Assembly: GCF_000699445.3 (NCBI RefSeq)
Contig: NC_067202.1
Span: 2,089,565 to 2,153,564, forward strand
DNA: 64,000 nucleotides
Direction: 5' to 3'
Source: Schistosoma haematobium
Lineage: Eukaryota; Platyhelminthes; Trematoda; Strigeidida; Schistosomatidae
How positions within the stretch are numbered: the stretch's first letter is position 1; each line of letters opens with the position of its first letter. A program made the position numbers and the translations under genes. Below, one piece after another: positions 13,101 through 22,599 of this stretch. The notes below the pieces were generated by a model that was not told where the DNA came from, did not search any database, and saw only the letters and a list, made by a program, of their open reading frames with translations.

Positions 13101-16100
13101 CCAACCATCAATTGAATACTGGATAAAGATAGGTATTGTAAGGTAGTGAACCTAACAAGGTTGTAAGAACATTTTACATGCAATTAGTGAATTACAAATT
13201 GATTGAAATTAACAAGACTGGTAAATTTGTAAGGAATTTATAAGGAATTCAAACGACTTATTTTTGGACTAGTTTCAATAGCTGACTATCTGTAAGTAGT
13301 GAAAATCCTCTCAAGATAACTTAAAAATGTCTGACATAACAAACACCTAAATTGGTCACTCACAACGTAGAACCCGTACGTATGTACATTGGTTCAAGTT
13401 GCCATACCCGATTAGCACAGCTAGACCGAATCCCAGAACAATAGAGGTAATAATAGTATGAGTGGTAACTGAATAAACTAAGCATCGAAAACACGATTCA
13501 AGAAAACATAAAAAAGCGAAATAAAAAAAATTAAGAGGGATTCAGAAGCTTAGAATCTGGGGGCAGTGAGTGGAACTGCGTCATTAAAAATGATTTTGAG
13601 TTATATCATTCAGTCTCCAACCACTTGTTACGATAATCACGCGAACTCCAACCAGGTGGTAATATCTATACCTATCAACATGGTTTAGTCCAATTGTCAA
13701 TGACTTCATGGATTGTTTGTTTGGCTGCCCCTTGCTTCTTTCTAACCAACTCCCAAGGTGATGGTTGGGCATACGTACATAAATGTCTCAACCACTTCAG
13801 TCGATAAAAGTTTACTATCTCATCAATCGATTCCCCATCCTTACCAAGCACCCTATTCTTAACCCAGGGATTCCTTACCCGGTGGTCCCCAACTACACGG
13901 ACAATGCTTCTAAGACACCTATGATCGAACACTAATAACCCATGAATATCCTCTATCCTTAATGGTCATGTTTCACATTCATGAAGTAAGACAGAGAGAG
14001 CTGCTGAGCAGTTGGCAGACGGATATGTGGACGAAAACCAAAGCTTTAGGATTGAGTCTACCAAACACGTTAATTTGCCAAGTTAACAGTAAATACCGGG
14101 TGAAGATTAGGACTTCTCATCTTGTTTAGTTAAATAACTTTACTAGATAGAGCTTCTTTCTAAATATTTTATTTGAATCTAAAGGTTGTTCTAAATAACT
14201 AAGGGGCATTTATCGATTAACAAAGTACAATGCTTTTGAGCTTAATTCATTTCGTATAGAGATATTGGTCGATTTACATAGAGCATAGGAAAATGAATTA
14301 AAAGGTCCTTGAGAAACCATGAACAGAAATTTGACCATCAATGATATATGCTTTACACTCATAAAACACAAGTTGGTTGTGCGGCTGTTCGACTTGAATT
14401 TTTGGATTTTAGTTTTGCATGACTAATCAAGGTTGAATCAGTCGTAAAATATTATGGTCTTCAAACAACATAGCTAGACCTAAATTGAACGTTTGGTAAG
14501 GAATATTAATTCGGTACCTGCACACATCTAACTTGGATTTTGAAAAACGAAACATTATTGGATTACTGAAATCAATACTGCATAACGCATAATGTTTAAT
14601 TGAAACTAGTTGGGCATAAATTTTACTGAGTTAATTTAATTTTTCCAATCACAGCCAGTAGATGAGAATCATGGACCTTTCTCAAATGTTTAATTATTCT
14701 TAATATCACCCACACCACTATTATTTGGGCTCGAGCTATTCTTTCTCCTAACTTCACATCGCCGTACTGATGTTGTATGGCAACTTCAGCAAACTCATAT
14801 TCGCACTAAACTATGTTGATTATAAATGACTAACCTCTTCAAGTACAAAGATTTGGCAACCAGCTAGCATTCTTATAAAAATACATCTGGTATACTCAAC
14901 TACATAAACTTACAAGTGACTAATGAGGTATGTTTGTTTGGTCACTTAAACTCCAGACAAATTTTTTATGTTTACTTCATCTAAAAACGAATTAACATCA
15001 GCTATTGATAACTCAAATTTACTCATAAATACGCATACACAATCACTCATTTATCATCACACTGAACTTTCCATATGGTTCACATGGCTCATATTATCCA
15101 ACTTACTAAAGTCAACATTAGGATATGACTAGATAAACAGTAAAGATTTGATTGATTGTTAAACATATATTCTTCGATAATTTTGATCTTGATTATTATC
15201 CTGAAGAAGTCCGGACAAGGTTGCCGGACGAAACGTTGGAACCATTTAAATTCCAATCACTGGGATTATTTCAAATATAATTTCCACAAATAAACGTTCT
15301 ACGTAGTTATTATAATGGAACCGAATGCTGTCTTTGGGTAGAGAGAAACAATTAAAGTTGGGTGTTGATATGACTACTTTAAAACCTGACGGAGAGTATA
15401 GATCCAGTCTATATATCTACTATTACATCATAAATCCACCTGGTTCTTTCAAGTTTGCTATTCCTAGGTTCTATTCACCCACTGAATAATTACTGAGGCT
15501 AATATTTCATATATTAGACAAACTGATTCGTATACGGTCTTCGCAACAGAATTTTTGCTCTCTCTAGGAACTATGATGATTAACAATCAAGATCAGTAGG
15601 TTAGAATTACGCTCACATCCCAAACAACTCAACTTCTAAAGCAGGATTACCATCCTCAAAAACTCCAATTTATCAGACCGTTGATTCCTATCACTTCGAA
15701 TTAGATTTAGTCTCTTCAAACCTTGGTAAGAGCTACCAGACTTGGATTGATCTCTTACTCAGGTTATATGGAAAGAGCAAGCAATTGAAGAGTATTTGTT
15801 GAGCAGTTGACCTGATCCTTAGAGTATTTCAGTTACCATTCCAAAATTGTGAAGTGGGAGTGAATCACCAATCCATTTTCGTCAGAAAGTCCTACTATAG
15901 ACTTACTGAGTAATAATTGTTACCTTAATGAGTCTAGGCAGTTACCTATCGCCCCTACTTTCGTGTAGTTAGCTTTGGTTCTCCAGTAAAATATGCGGTT
16001 AACACATGGGCCTTTTCAGTCTGCTTTTAGGATGCCGAACGGAAAGTAAGACCAGAGTTTAGTTCTTGACCCAATTATGGAAAACATCATCATTGATTAT

Positions 16101-18135
16101 TACAATGTACTGATCAGAAATCGACATCACGATGTAAAGGCTATGTCTCAAACTAGTGGTTCAAACGTTATTTATCTTATAATGAGTATGCTGAAACGTC
16201 TCACATATTATAAGCGCAGTTATTGAGGATACAGAACAACAAGCGACTGTGTGTGAATGATGGGGATTATGAAAAGTGACCTTGAAGAGAAATCGGCTGT
16301 GATCGTTTACTAGTTACTAAGACCATGAAAATACGTAATAACCTAATAGGTGAGTGACACCATTGATGTGTCACTCGGGTAGACGTGGCACCAAGTCAGA
16401 ACTGAGGACTGTATCGTTTTGACCCGTAATTAAAATTTTAGAGATACCTAACAGAAGACATACAAGTGGAACAATTATTTTATGGACAAATCGTTTGGTA
16501 AAATAGGGGATGAAGAGTGCTCCCCGCAACCAAATGACAGCACTGTAGAGAGATAGAAACTTCATACGATAAATGAATGAGCAGTGTTCATTAAACAATG
16601 CTCAAGCAGAACAACAAACTTATTAGATTTCGTCCAGTCGGGGTTGGCCATAACTTCACCAATAGCGTTCAAGACGCAAATGGATTTTATAAATAACTTT
16701 AAAAGATGATTCCAGTTCCTAACCTTGTCAGACCGATGGAAGGCAGTTTAACTACTAAGAAGCCATTATTGCTGGCCTACGATGTGTGATGGCGTTTAGG
16801 TATCAAGTCGAAAGTAAGAATGCAAGACATTCAAGACTTAGACAAAAAGGATGAAGCAATTTTAAGACTGAACGACTAGTTACTAAGATCCTTTACGGCT
16901 ATACATTGAGTACTATTATCCAAGTTCACACAATAAATAGGGGAATTGGACTACAACCGTAGATGTATATTATTCATGGATAGTGTGGCTGAGTCTGACA
17001 TTATACAAAACCTGAAAGAACATTTTGATAGGATTACGTCCAATTCCAAATCTGAAATGTCAGCTAACTTCTATAACTGGATAATCAATTTGTCAAGCCC
17101 TTCAGCTCCGCCTGATGGAGCACAATAAAGGACACGAGAACTCAAGAAATAGATGAGCTTAGCTTAATATAATAACAAAATACATTGTAGTTACAGTGGC
17201 TTATCACTAGAAACACACTAATTAGGAACTAGTAGCAGAAATTATTCAAAGACAAAGAATATGATAACTTACCGAGAGGATATATAAGATACATTAGCAG
17301 TTCCCGGCACCATTTCTTTAGCACTTCCAAAGTCACACACTTTCAAAACCATAGTATCTTCATTGACTAGTAAATTGGACGACTTGATATCACGGTGACA
17401 TATTTGATGGCTATGTAAGTAAGCCAGGGACTTGAGCATCTGATACGTAAAAACCTTCACTGTACAAGCTGGTATTTTCAGGTTCCTTTGAGAATAGCGG
17501 TAGATGAGTTCACATAAGCTCTCGGGGAAACATTCCAGTACAAGATGTAAGAACACATCTACACCCGATGTAGATGCGCCTGCACGTCCACCACCACTCC
17601 TATGGCCCCGACTATTTGACGACGCTGTCGAATAATAGTAGTAGTAGAACTTCACAACATTAGGATGGTTGTTAAGGCGTTGCATAATACTCAGCTCACG
17701 GTTTTTGTAGCGAGGGTCCTGCAAGACACGCTTAACGGCGACTTGCAAAGTTTGTCCTCCATCAGAAAAAGCACCGGCATCGGGATTCTTTTTGCCTGGT
17801 GTGCCTGAAGATGTTGCTGGGACAGTGAGAGTAGCTCTCTCAATTTGTCCAAATGTCCCCTGTCCAATAGTTCCCACAAAGCTCAAATGTATAGGAATAT
17901 GCTGATTATCTTGTGCACCGCGGGCCTGAACCATCATTTGACGAGGAACAGATAATCCACTGTTTAATAAACTCATCAAGGCTCCACTGGAACATCGTGT
18001 GGAGCTTGAATGATTAACCACGGGAGCTGGATCTTGAGTAGGAGGAAGATTTCCAGATAATTTAGGAGCTGGATTTGCAATATTGTGGTTGACGCCTGAG
18101 CCAGTACCACCAGTAATTCTGGAAGTCAAGCTCAT
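6761..18135 (-). CDS. GSK3: GSK-3/shaggy-family Ser/Thr kinase, three exons
   Basis: The coding exons are 18135-17273 (863 nt), 10249-9612 (638 nt) and 7161-6761 (401 nt). They total 1902 nt: 633 codons and a TAG stop. The kinase domain spans about residues 86-410. It shows a glycine loop (GQGTFG, 91-96), catalytic Lys135 in VAVKR, Glu147 in NRELSIM, HRD at 247-249, DFG at 268-270, the GSK-3 hallmark FGSAK with Lys273, activation-loop NVSY with Tyr284, then SRYYRAPE. Arg146 of the KNREL block, Arg248 and Lys273 correspond to the primed-substrate phosphate pocket of GSK-3. Departures from canonical GSK-3 are HRDIKSSN instead of HRDIKPQN, a Ser/Gly-rich insertion at about 169-193, no recognisable N-terminal inhibitory Ser motif, and a long Asn/Gln-rich C-terminal tail. 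Known members act in Wnt signalling, glycogen metabolism and development. I infer a divergent paralogue rather than the orthologue of human GSK-3 beta. Confidence 0.93.
7225..7300 (+). repeat. Possible tRNA-derived SINE head
   Basis: The stretch contains an A-box-like segment (ATGGTTAAGTC) and, about 40 bases later, a B-box-like AGGTTCGTA, spaced as in tRNA-derived SINEs. No second copy was seen in the window, so this is weak. It lies inside intron 2 of the kinase gene. Confidence 0.3.
7395..7640 (-). mobile_element. Reverse transcriptase fragment, minus strand
   Basis: The minus-strand translation contains YINLV, TRTLLVG and QGCPLSPFLPSFVIDILLEI, which match RT domain 4 of RTE-like retroposons. 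It ends where an oppositely oriented RT fragment begins (7640). The fragment is about 75 residues long and non-functional. It lies in intron 2. Confidence 0.65.
7640..8935 (+). mobile_element. RTE-like non-LTR retroposon (family A), 5'-truncated
   Basis: The translation begins inside the RT domain with VRQGCPISPFLFNFAIDDIL and continues with the catalytic LEYADDIVLLCD. After a frameshift near 7975-8000 come DWQDSNPVLTLDGEQIEVVEKF, a region with stops, then VTILKHRLRWLGHVLRMSSQRIPRRALF and a C-terminus GWGPRDGATQWLETLSDMAQ. This layout is an RTE-clade ORF truncated at its 5' end. The 3' UTR runs from about 8695 to AAATAAATAAAT at 8921-8935. Frameshifts and stops make it inactive. It lies in intron 2, opposite to the host gene. 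Confidence 0.8.
8936..9440 (+). repeat. SINE-like repeat family X, copy 2
   Basis: Begins directly after the RTE 3' tail with CTCTCAAATGCCCTGG and ends with TTGTACCAACATTTGTG followed by an A-rich tail near 9437. It is homologous to the copies at 2600-3085 (reverse) and 54315-54850. Its last ~65 bases resemble the last ~65 bases of the adjacent RTE element (8867-8935), as expected for a LINE-dependent SINE. Confidence 0.75.
9612..10249 (-). CDS. GSK3: GSK-3-like kinase, exon 2 (C-lobe)
   Basis: The acceptor reads TTCAG|GTATTATCG (AG at 10251-10250), restoring Arg288 and reading on as YYRAPELLFG. The exon encodes the rest of the kinase C-lobe: IDTWSGGCVLAEM, SVDQLVKVIRVLGTPT and the FDELR near the domain end. 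These equal GSK-3 subdomains IX-XI including the Axin/FRAT-binding loop, although the usual Trp after that loop is absent (SCPVKLFF). The donor reads AAAAG|GTATGT at 9611-9610, leaving phase 1. Confidence 0.93.
10250..12610. other. Intron 1 of the kinase gene, 3' part
   Basis: Unremarkable AT-rich intronic DNA. No coding, RNA or repeat feature could be supported. Short open frames near 11190-11390 and 11790-12210 have no recognisable features. Confidence 0.5.
12612..13110 (-). mobile_element. RTE-like retroposon family B, 3' end with (CAGT)n tail
   Basis: The minus strand encodes the C-terminal end of an RTE-like ORF: MGHVLRMPEHRLPRYAML, GWKKVRGGQ, then LLGWGPRDYRNQWLETLC and NRSQWRW. It is followed by a 3' UTR ending at 12612 in CAGTCAGTCAGT (read on the plus strand). 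The copy at 56235-56660 is homologous and ends in the same tetranucleotide, so the tail marks the true 3' end. It is 5'-truncated and lies in intron 1. Confidence 0.8.
13365..14050 (-). mobile_element. RTE-like retroposon fragment
   Basis: The minus strand reads MFDHRCLRSIVRV, NPWVKNRVLG, LKWLRHLCTYAQPSPW and KQGAAKQTIHEVI, the post-RT region of an RTE-like ORF related to families A and B. Its 3' UTR near 13365-13440 shares blocks with the family B 3' end (TACATTGGTTCAAGTTGCCAT versus TACATCGGTCCAAGTTGCCAT). Frameshifted and truncated. It lies in intron 1. Confidence 0.7.
14051..15180. other. Intron 1, no recognised feature
   Basis: AT-rich sequence with no coding or repeat signal that I could support. 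Confidence 0.45.
15201..15245 (+). ncRNA. Hammerhead-like motif of the Penelope/minimal type
   Basis: The sequence holds CTGAAGA (15202-15208; fits the core CUGANGA), then a perfect 6 bp helix GTCCGG/CCGGAC closed by a 9 nt loop, then GAAAC, then a short ACGTT. Core, helix II and GAAAC are in the right order and spacing for a hammerhead ribozyme with a minimal helix III. Helix I pairing is poor (TATC against GGAACC), so activity is doubtful. Minimal hammerheads of this kind are known from Penelope-like retroelements. It lies in the kinase gene's intron 1 but on the plus strand, so it would be antisense in that pre-mRNA. Confidence 0.55.
15300..17272. other. Intron 1, 5' part
   Basis: No gene, RNA or repeat could be supported. 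Short open frames at 16371-16598 and 16946-17128 look random. Confidence 0.45.
17273..18135 (-). CDS. GSK3: GSK-3-like kinase, exon 1 (N-terminus to activation loop)
   Basis: The exon starts at the ATG at 18135, the only upstream Met in this open frame, and encodes residues 1-288. It holds the low-complexity N-terminus, the whole N-lobe, the catalytic loop and the DFG. The donor reads CTCG|GTAAGT (GT at 17272-17271), interrupting the Arg288 codon after two bases. It overlaps no other gene. A Gly/Ser/Arg-rich segment at about residues 171-193 sits between the N-lobe strands, longer than the equivalent loop in typical GSK-3. Confidence 0.93.
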
Positions 18136-20170
18136 TTTCAGCTAACTTGGTTGGATACGTATTTCTCGAATTACTGATGTTAAGCGACTACTTTAGGATG
18201 AATTTTTGATAGTATAAAATTTGCTATTCTGCTTTCGATGTTTGGTGAACAATAAATAAACGGGTCCAAAACAAAGCGAAGAAAAACAGCATTTGTCTAA
18301 GGCGCAAGGGCAGCTGAAAGCAACAATTCAAACAAAATTAAACCTACAGTAACTGTGCCTAACTGTTTATGCTGAGGAAAATGCAATTTATATAAATCAT
18401 AGTGATTCTAGTTGTACAAAAAACTATTGGCTCATTTTTTACGTAAGAATAGTGAAATAACAAAATTATTGTTGGGATACAATATGATATTGTACTATTA
18501 TTTCCTTTACCCTATTCTCCTGTAGAATTTCATACAAGTAATTATCGACTTAGTCTTGAGATTCCCTTCACTGTCCTAGAATTCCATGGCAATTTCTCTC
18601 CTTACTTGTTTTCATAATGCTATTATGTTGATATATACGAATTCTGAGATCAACTCTGTTTCGGTTACGTCCTATGCTCTTTTTAAAAAACAGTTGGACT
18701 CTAACAGAACAAAAACTATGCGTTTTAGTAACTAGTTATGTAATTAGTTGTCTGAATGCTCAACGTTTTGATCAAATGTTCTATAAAACCTTAGTAACTA
18801 CACTTCTGTGGTATGCATTAGCATTCAGCGTAAAGCTAGCTAGTAGTTGTAAGAGATGCGTAGCACAGCTTATTCACTTGTGAGCGCCTTCAACCAGGGC
18901 GTGTCGCGCGAAACTGATGACGTCAGTGTCAATTCTGAAGACTTAAAAATATTTAGTTCGGGTTTTGTTTACCGCAACGATCGTTTGATTGTTGATCGAA
19001 TTTTGGTCAAAAAGTGTAAGGAATAAACATCTCAGTACTATTTAAATCTTTTGTTTATGCCTTGTGAGCTAATATGCATTACGAAAAGGATATTTAATTT
19101 GACATTTACAAAAACCTAGCATATTTTTTCCACATTTTTGGACGTTTCTGTAATATGCTTTTAATTTTAGGTGGTCTTCAGTATCCATAAATACTGACCA
19201 GACAGACCATAGTGTTTTCCATACTACTAATACTGAGTAAGTGAACTGGCACTGAACTATCGAAAAATGATTCCACAATCTGAACATGTTCCTTATTGTG
19301 AATTTGATAAGTGAACGTCGAATGGTTGTTAATAAATAGCCAAACTTCCTGATAACTAACACTTTTTAATTAGTCGGTATCATAGGATAAGCCCATGCGG
19401 CGACGTAGTCATCTTTTTCGAATCTTACCATTCCACCTCTTCCGATTTATGTATTTTTTTATTTCCCAAGTAAGGTTTTTTGAGGGTCTGTAAAGTTACC
19501 GAATGAAAAGGGTAGTCTTACATTCAAGTCGGTAAGGCTAGTTCAGATGCACCTAGTAGTGTGGTATGATAATTAAAAGTATCCTAGTCAATGTACTAAG
19601 AATTTCCGAAACGGTTATGTTTAAGGTGAAAAGAACTAGATGAACACAAATGAATGTATTATGCATGGAATTCGTAATCAGCAGACAGTCAAATACAAAA
19701 AGAATCATTATTTGACTCAAATACCACAACCGCCACAGCCTAAATTGGAATCTACGTTTCTATTGCCGATTGAACGTCTCCTTACGTTCATTTTATGTCC
19801 ATCAGGCTGTGCATTAGATACAGACTCTGTATGATCTAGAATACGCTTATAAGTGTTAAAATTAACAACTGAAATTGGAACAGACTCACTTGGTTCCCGT
19901 AATTGTATATGATCAACATGTCAGTTATGTGTACTTAAATCACTGATATCTAGAATTCACAACATAGACTTTCCAACACTATCCTCTCCCACGAAATAAT
20001 GTCGGGTCTTCATATCTCAGGGTACAAATAATGTTGTTTTATTCAGAACATTTCTCTCGCTGATTAGAGGTGATTAGTAGTGACTAAATTGTGGGGACAA
20101 ACGATGTTTGATATGATATCATCCGAAATATAATTAGTTTTGAATTCACCTAGAACCTGTACTTCACATT
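18136..20170. other. Region upstream of the kinase gene
   Basis: Holds the presumed 5' UTR and promoter of the minus-strand kinase. A perfect CRE palindrome TGACGTCA lies at 18918-18925, about 780 bases upstream of the ATG, within a locally GC-richer stretch (18885-18930). I cannot identify the transcription start. No coding sequence is supported. The 69-codon frame at 18674-18883 has no features. Confidence 0.4.
18918..18925. promoter_or_regulatory. CRE-like palindrome TGACGTCA
   Basis: An exact match to the CREB/ATF consensus palindrome. An 8-mer is expected about once per 65 kb by chance, and the distance from the gene is large, so function is speculative. Confidence 0.25.
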
Positions 20171-20204
20171 GGTAAAATTTTCCATCAGAAACAAACATAT
20201 CACT

Positions 20205-20378
20205 GAAGATGCCACAGGTATTCTGATTTCGAAAACGTTTTAACCAATAACACCTAATATGAATCGTACCCACCAAGTGAAATCAAAAGACAGAAGCGAG
20301 GAGGTTCGAAGATATATTTGATAGGCAATTAATATATTGAGGATCGTCTGATCTGGTCTGGCTAGCGATTACAAGGGT
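20205..20378 (-). repeat. Long terminal repeat, downstream copy
   Basis: A stretch of about 170 bp repeated in direct orientation at 21171-21348 (shared GAATCGTACCCACC, GAGGAGGTTCGAAGATATAT and GGCTAGCGATTACAAGGGT). The pair flanks a gag-like ORF, as LTRs would. On the minus strand the repeat would begin near TGTAATCGCTAGCC. Confidence 0.6.
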
Positions 20379-21003
20379 CAATACGAAATTTGAGATAACG
20401 TGTAAGTGTATGACATAACTCTGTTATGTCATCCTGGGTCGTTTGAGGCTTTTCTTTGACTGAAAAAACCTGGGCGTTTGAGGATTTCGTGATTTCTAAG
20501 TTGCGACTGGCAGATGCAGCCAGCTCGTCTAAGGTGTTGTTTTGAAACGAGACCAGTACAGCTTGCACTTGTTAAGGAAGTTTGGATAAGAGAATTTGTT
20601 TGAATAGGCCATCATCGAAGGTTCTTTGGCCGATAACCTCTTTCATTCCTTGCAACATGTCTGTCGCAGAACCGTGTTGCAAGTCGATGTTATTAAGGAG
20701 TTAGTCTAACCTTTGTCGATCGGTTAGGTCTCCGCGTTTAAGAACAGATCGTGTCAGTGTTTCGTAGGGTTCCGAATCATCACTAGTAAACATGCTAGGT
20801 GTTACGTACCTGTTGAATCCGCGCGGTAATGTCTTGACTACTGCGAGGGATTGTGCATGTGTGTCGTTCACGCCGTGCTCGTAGAAGTCGGCTTCTGCGT
20901 AGCAGAACCAGGCCCCGATGTTATCTGGCCAGAAGGGCATTAGTTGGAACGAAGTTGGGGACATAGCCTTTAACTGAATTACCTTGCATTTTTGTTCATT
21001 CAT
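20379..21003 (-). pseudogene. Gag-like protein of an LTR retrotransposon (broken)
   Basis: The frame starts at ATG 21003 (MNEQKCKVIQLK) and contains FQLMPFWPDNIGAWFCYAEA, typical of the N-terminal capsid region of Ty3/gypsy-type Gag in flatworms. A stop at 20701-20703 follows QRLD. The frame then resumes with LLNNIDLQHGSATDMLQGMKEV and continues through QVQAVLVSFQNNTLDELA to a stop near 20362. There is no zinc knuckle, protease or RT: the coding part runs directly into the second repeat, so pol has been deleted. Confidence 0.7.
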
Positions 21004-21170
21004 GGTGAAATATCAAGTACGAGAATGAACGAGTGAAATAATATATATCAAAAAACACGGGAAAAATATCACAATGTATAAAAATTAAAATAAGTCAATG
21101 ATATATAAAATCCCAAAAAGGAACAGACTCACAGTTTGCAGTTTGGTGTACCAGATCACGTCGGGCTCAC

Positions 21171-21348
21171 CAGTGAAGATGCCACAAATATTTGAATTTC
21201 GAAAACGCTTTAGCCAGTAACATTTAATATGAATCGTACCCACCGAGTGAAATCAAAAGACAAAAACGAGGAGGTTCGAAGATATATTTGATAGGCAATT
21301 AATATATTGAGGATCGTCTTATCTAATCTGGCTAGCGATTACAAGGGT
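21171..21348 (-). repeat. Long terminal repeat, upstream copy
   Basis: Direct-repeat partner of 20205-20378, about 90% identical by eye. Between it and the gag start is about 170 bp that would hold the leader and primer-binding site. I could not identify the matching tRNA. Confidence 0.6.
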
Positions 21349-21349
21349 T

Positions 21350-22110
21350 GTTGATTACGGAGTTCCCACTCGTGATCTGGTGCGGGTGCATGACCAAGCG
21401 CCCTCAGCTAGGTGAGTCCATTAAAACATGTGGTCAGCATCCAATGTCGAAAACTTAAAGAGCTATTTATTTTGGGGATTTATTTACCACTACATCATAA
21501 AGATAAATAACATTTGGCATGGTATCATCAGGATTTGATACTTTTGAAATATTTTCTTCGAATCAACTAAGAATGTCACTGTAGAATAATAGATCATTAG
21601 AGAAATCAGCATCTATCGAAATTGCATGAAATTTCCTATCATGGTTTGATTTATTCGACATGGTTCGCTTGTTTTTATGAGACATACCATCAGAAATACA
21701 CATGTTTATTAGGATAACCCATATCTAGTGAAATAAAATGACAAATCTGATAAGAAATTGATTCGTTAGAAACTTTTGTCTCATAATGATTCTGAGTTTC
21801 ATTCTGCTGCTTCAATTACTTCCTGAATACAAGTCCCTCCAGATTTCTCAACAAGTGTCACGTGTACCATAAGTTTGTTTTGGCTGGAATTTATTTTCAG
21901 ACTTATCCAAGGCTAGCAAAACTTCATTTGATTCTGGACTTAGGTATGACTCTAGATTGCCTGTGTCATGGAATGAACCAAGAGAGGCATATAATCGCTT
22001 CTGAATACGGAAATTACCTTTCGACATGGTGAGTAAAGATAAATGATTATTATATACACTCAACTTGGTAAAATCAGAGCTGCAGGGTTTATCATCACTA
22101 GTGGTAAGAG
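21350..22110. other. No recognised feature
   Basis: An open frame of 94 codons lies on the minus strand (21848-22132) but has no motif and overlaps a repeat boundary. No other feature seen. Confidence 0.4.
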
Positions 22111-22590
22111 TGTAGTGACTCACATTTACCACGAGAACACGACTGGTTTAATAAAAACAATTATTATTATAACCAACTGTACCAGTGTTTGTTTTAACGT
22201 GCTTTTGTTTGACTGTGCTAATGACAGCTATTTTGTGCTTCCATTCTTTCGCTTACACTTCGATTGTAACTTCGCGCGAATTCGGTTACGTTCTGTAACC
22301 GAGGTTGTATCCTGGCACGATCTCGGTATCCTTTCGATGCCACGAGACCGCCAGCAAATATAACTCGACTTGGTCCATTAATTGTCTTCTGATATTTGGC
22401 TTCTCGGGGATTTTATGGATTTGTTTGGTTACGTTCAACCTTCGCCTTCTGATTAACTTGGCACGTGTTTCTTGGTAGCGGTGTTCGTAGTTAATCTCAA
22501 CTCGACGCCACGCTACAAGAGGAACAGTAGCTCTGCGCACACGGAAATTGGAAACATTATTGAACAAACGCGACCTTCAGTGAAACTTCA
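22111..22590 (+). repeat. LTR-like repeat family W, copy 1
   Basis: Homologous in inverse orientation to 40150-40573. Shared blocks include the start (TGTAGTKACTCACATTTA, then AACACGACTGGTTTAATAAA), GCGCGAATTCGGTTACG, and TTGGCACGTGTTTCTTGGTA. Both copies carry a 7 bp hairpin CGGTTAC/GTAACCG or a remnant of it. The TGTAGT start is like that of the insertion at 37079, suggesting an LTR, but no internal region was found. An open frame on the minus strand (22286-22567) is largely co-linear with the other copy yet interrupted there. Confidence 0.55.
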
Positions 22591-22599
22591 TAGTTTCTT

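Noticed and set aside
18905..18935. GAAACTGATGACGTC looks like hammerhead pieces
   Set aside because: CTGATGA and GAAA occur in the wrong order and no helix II follows.
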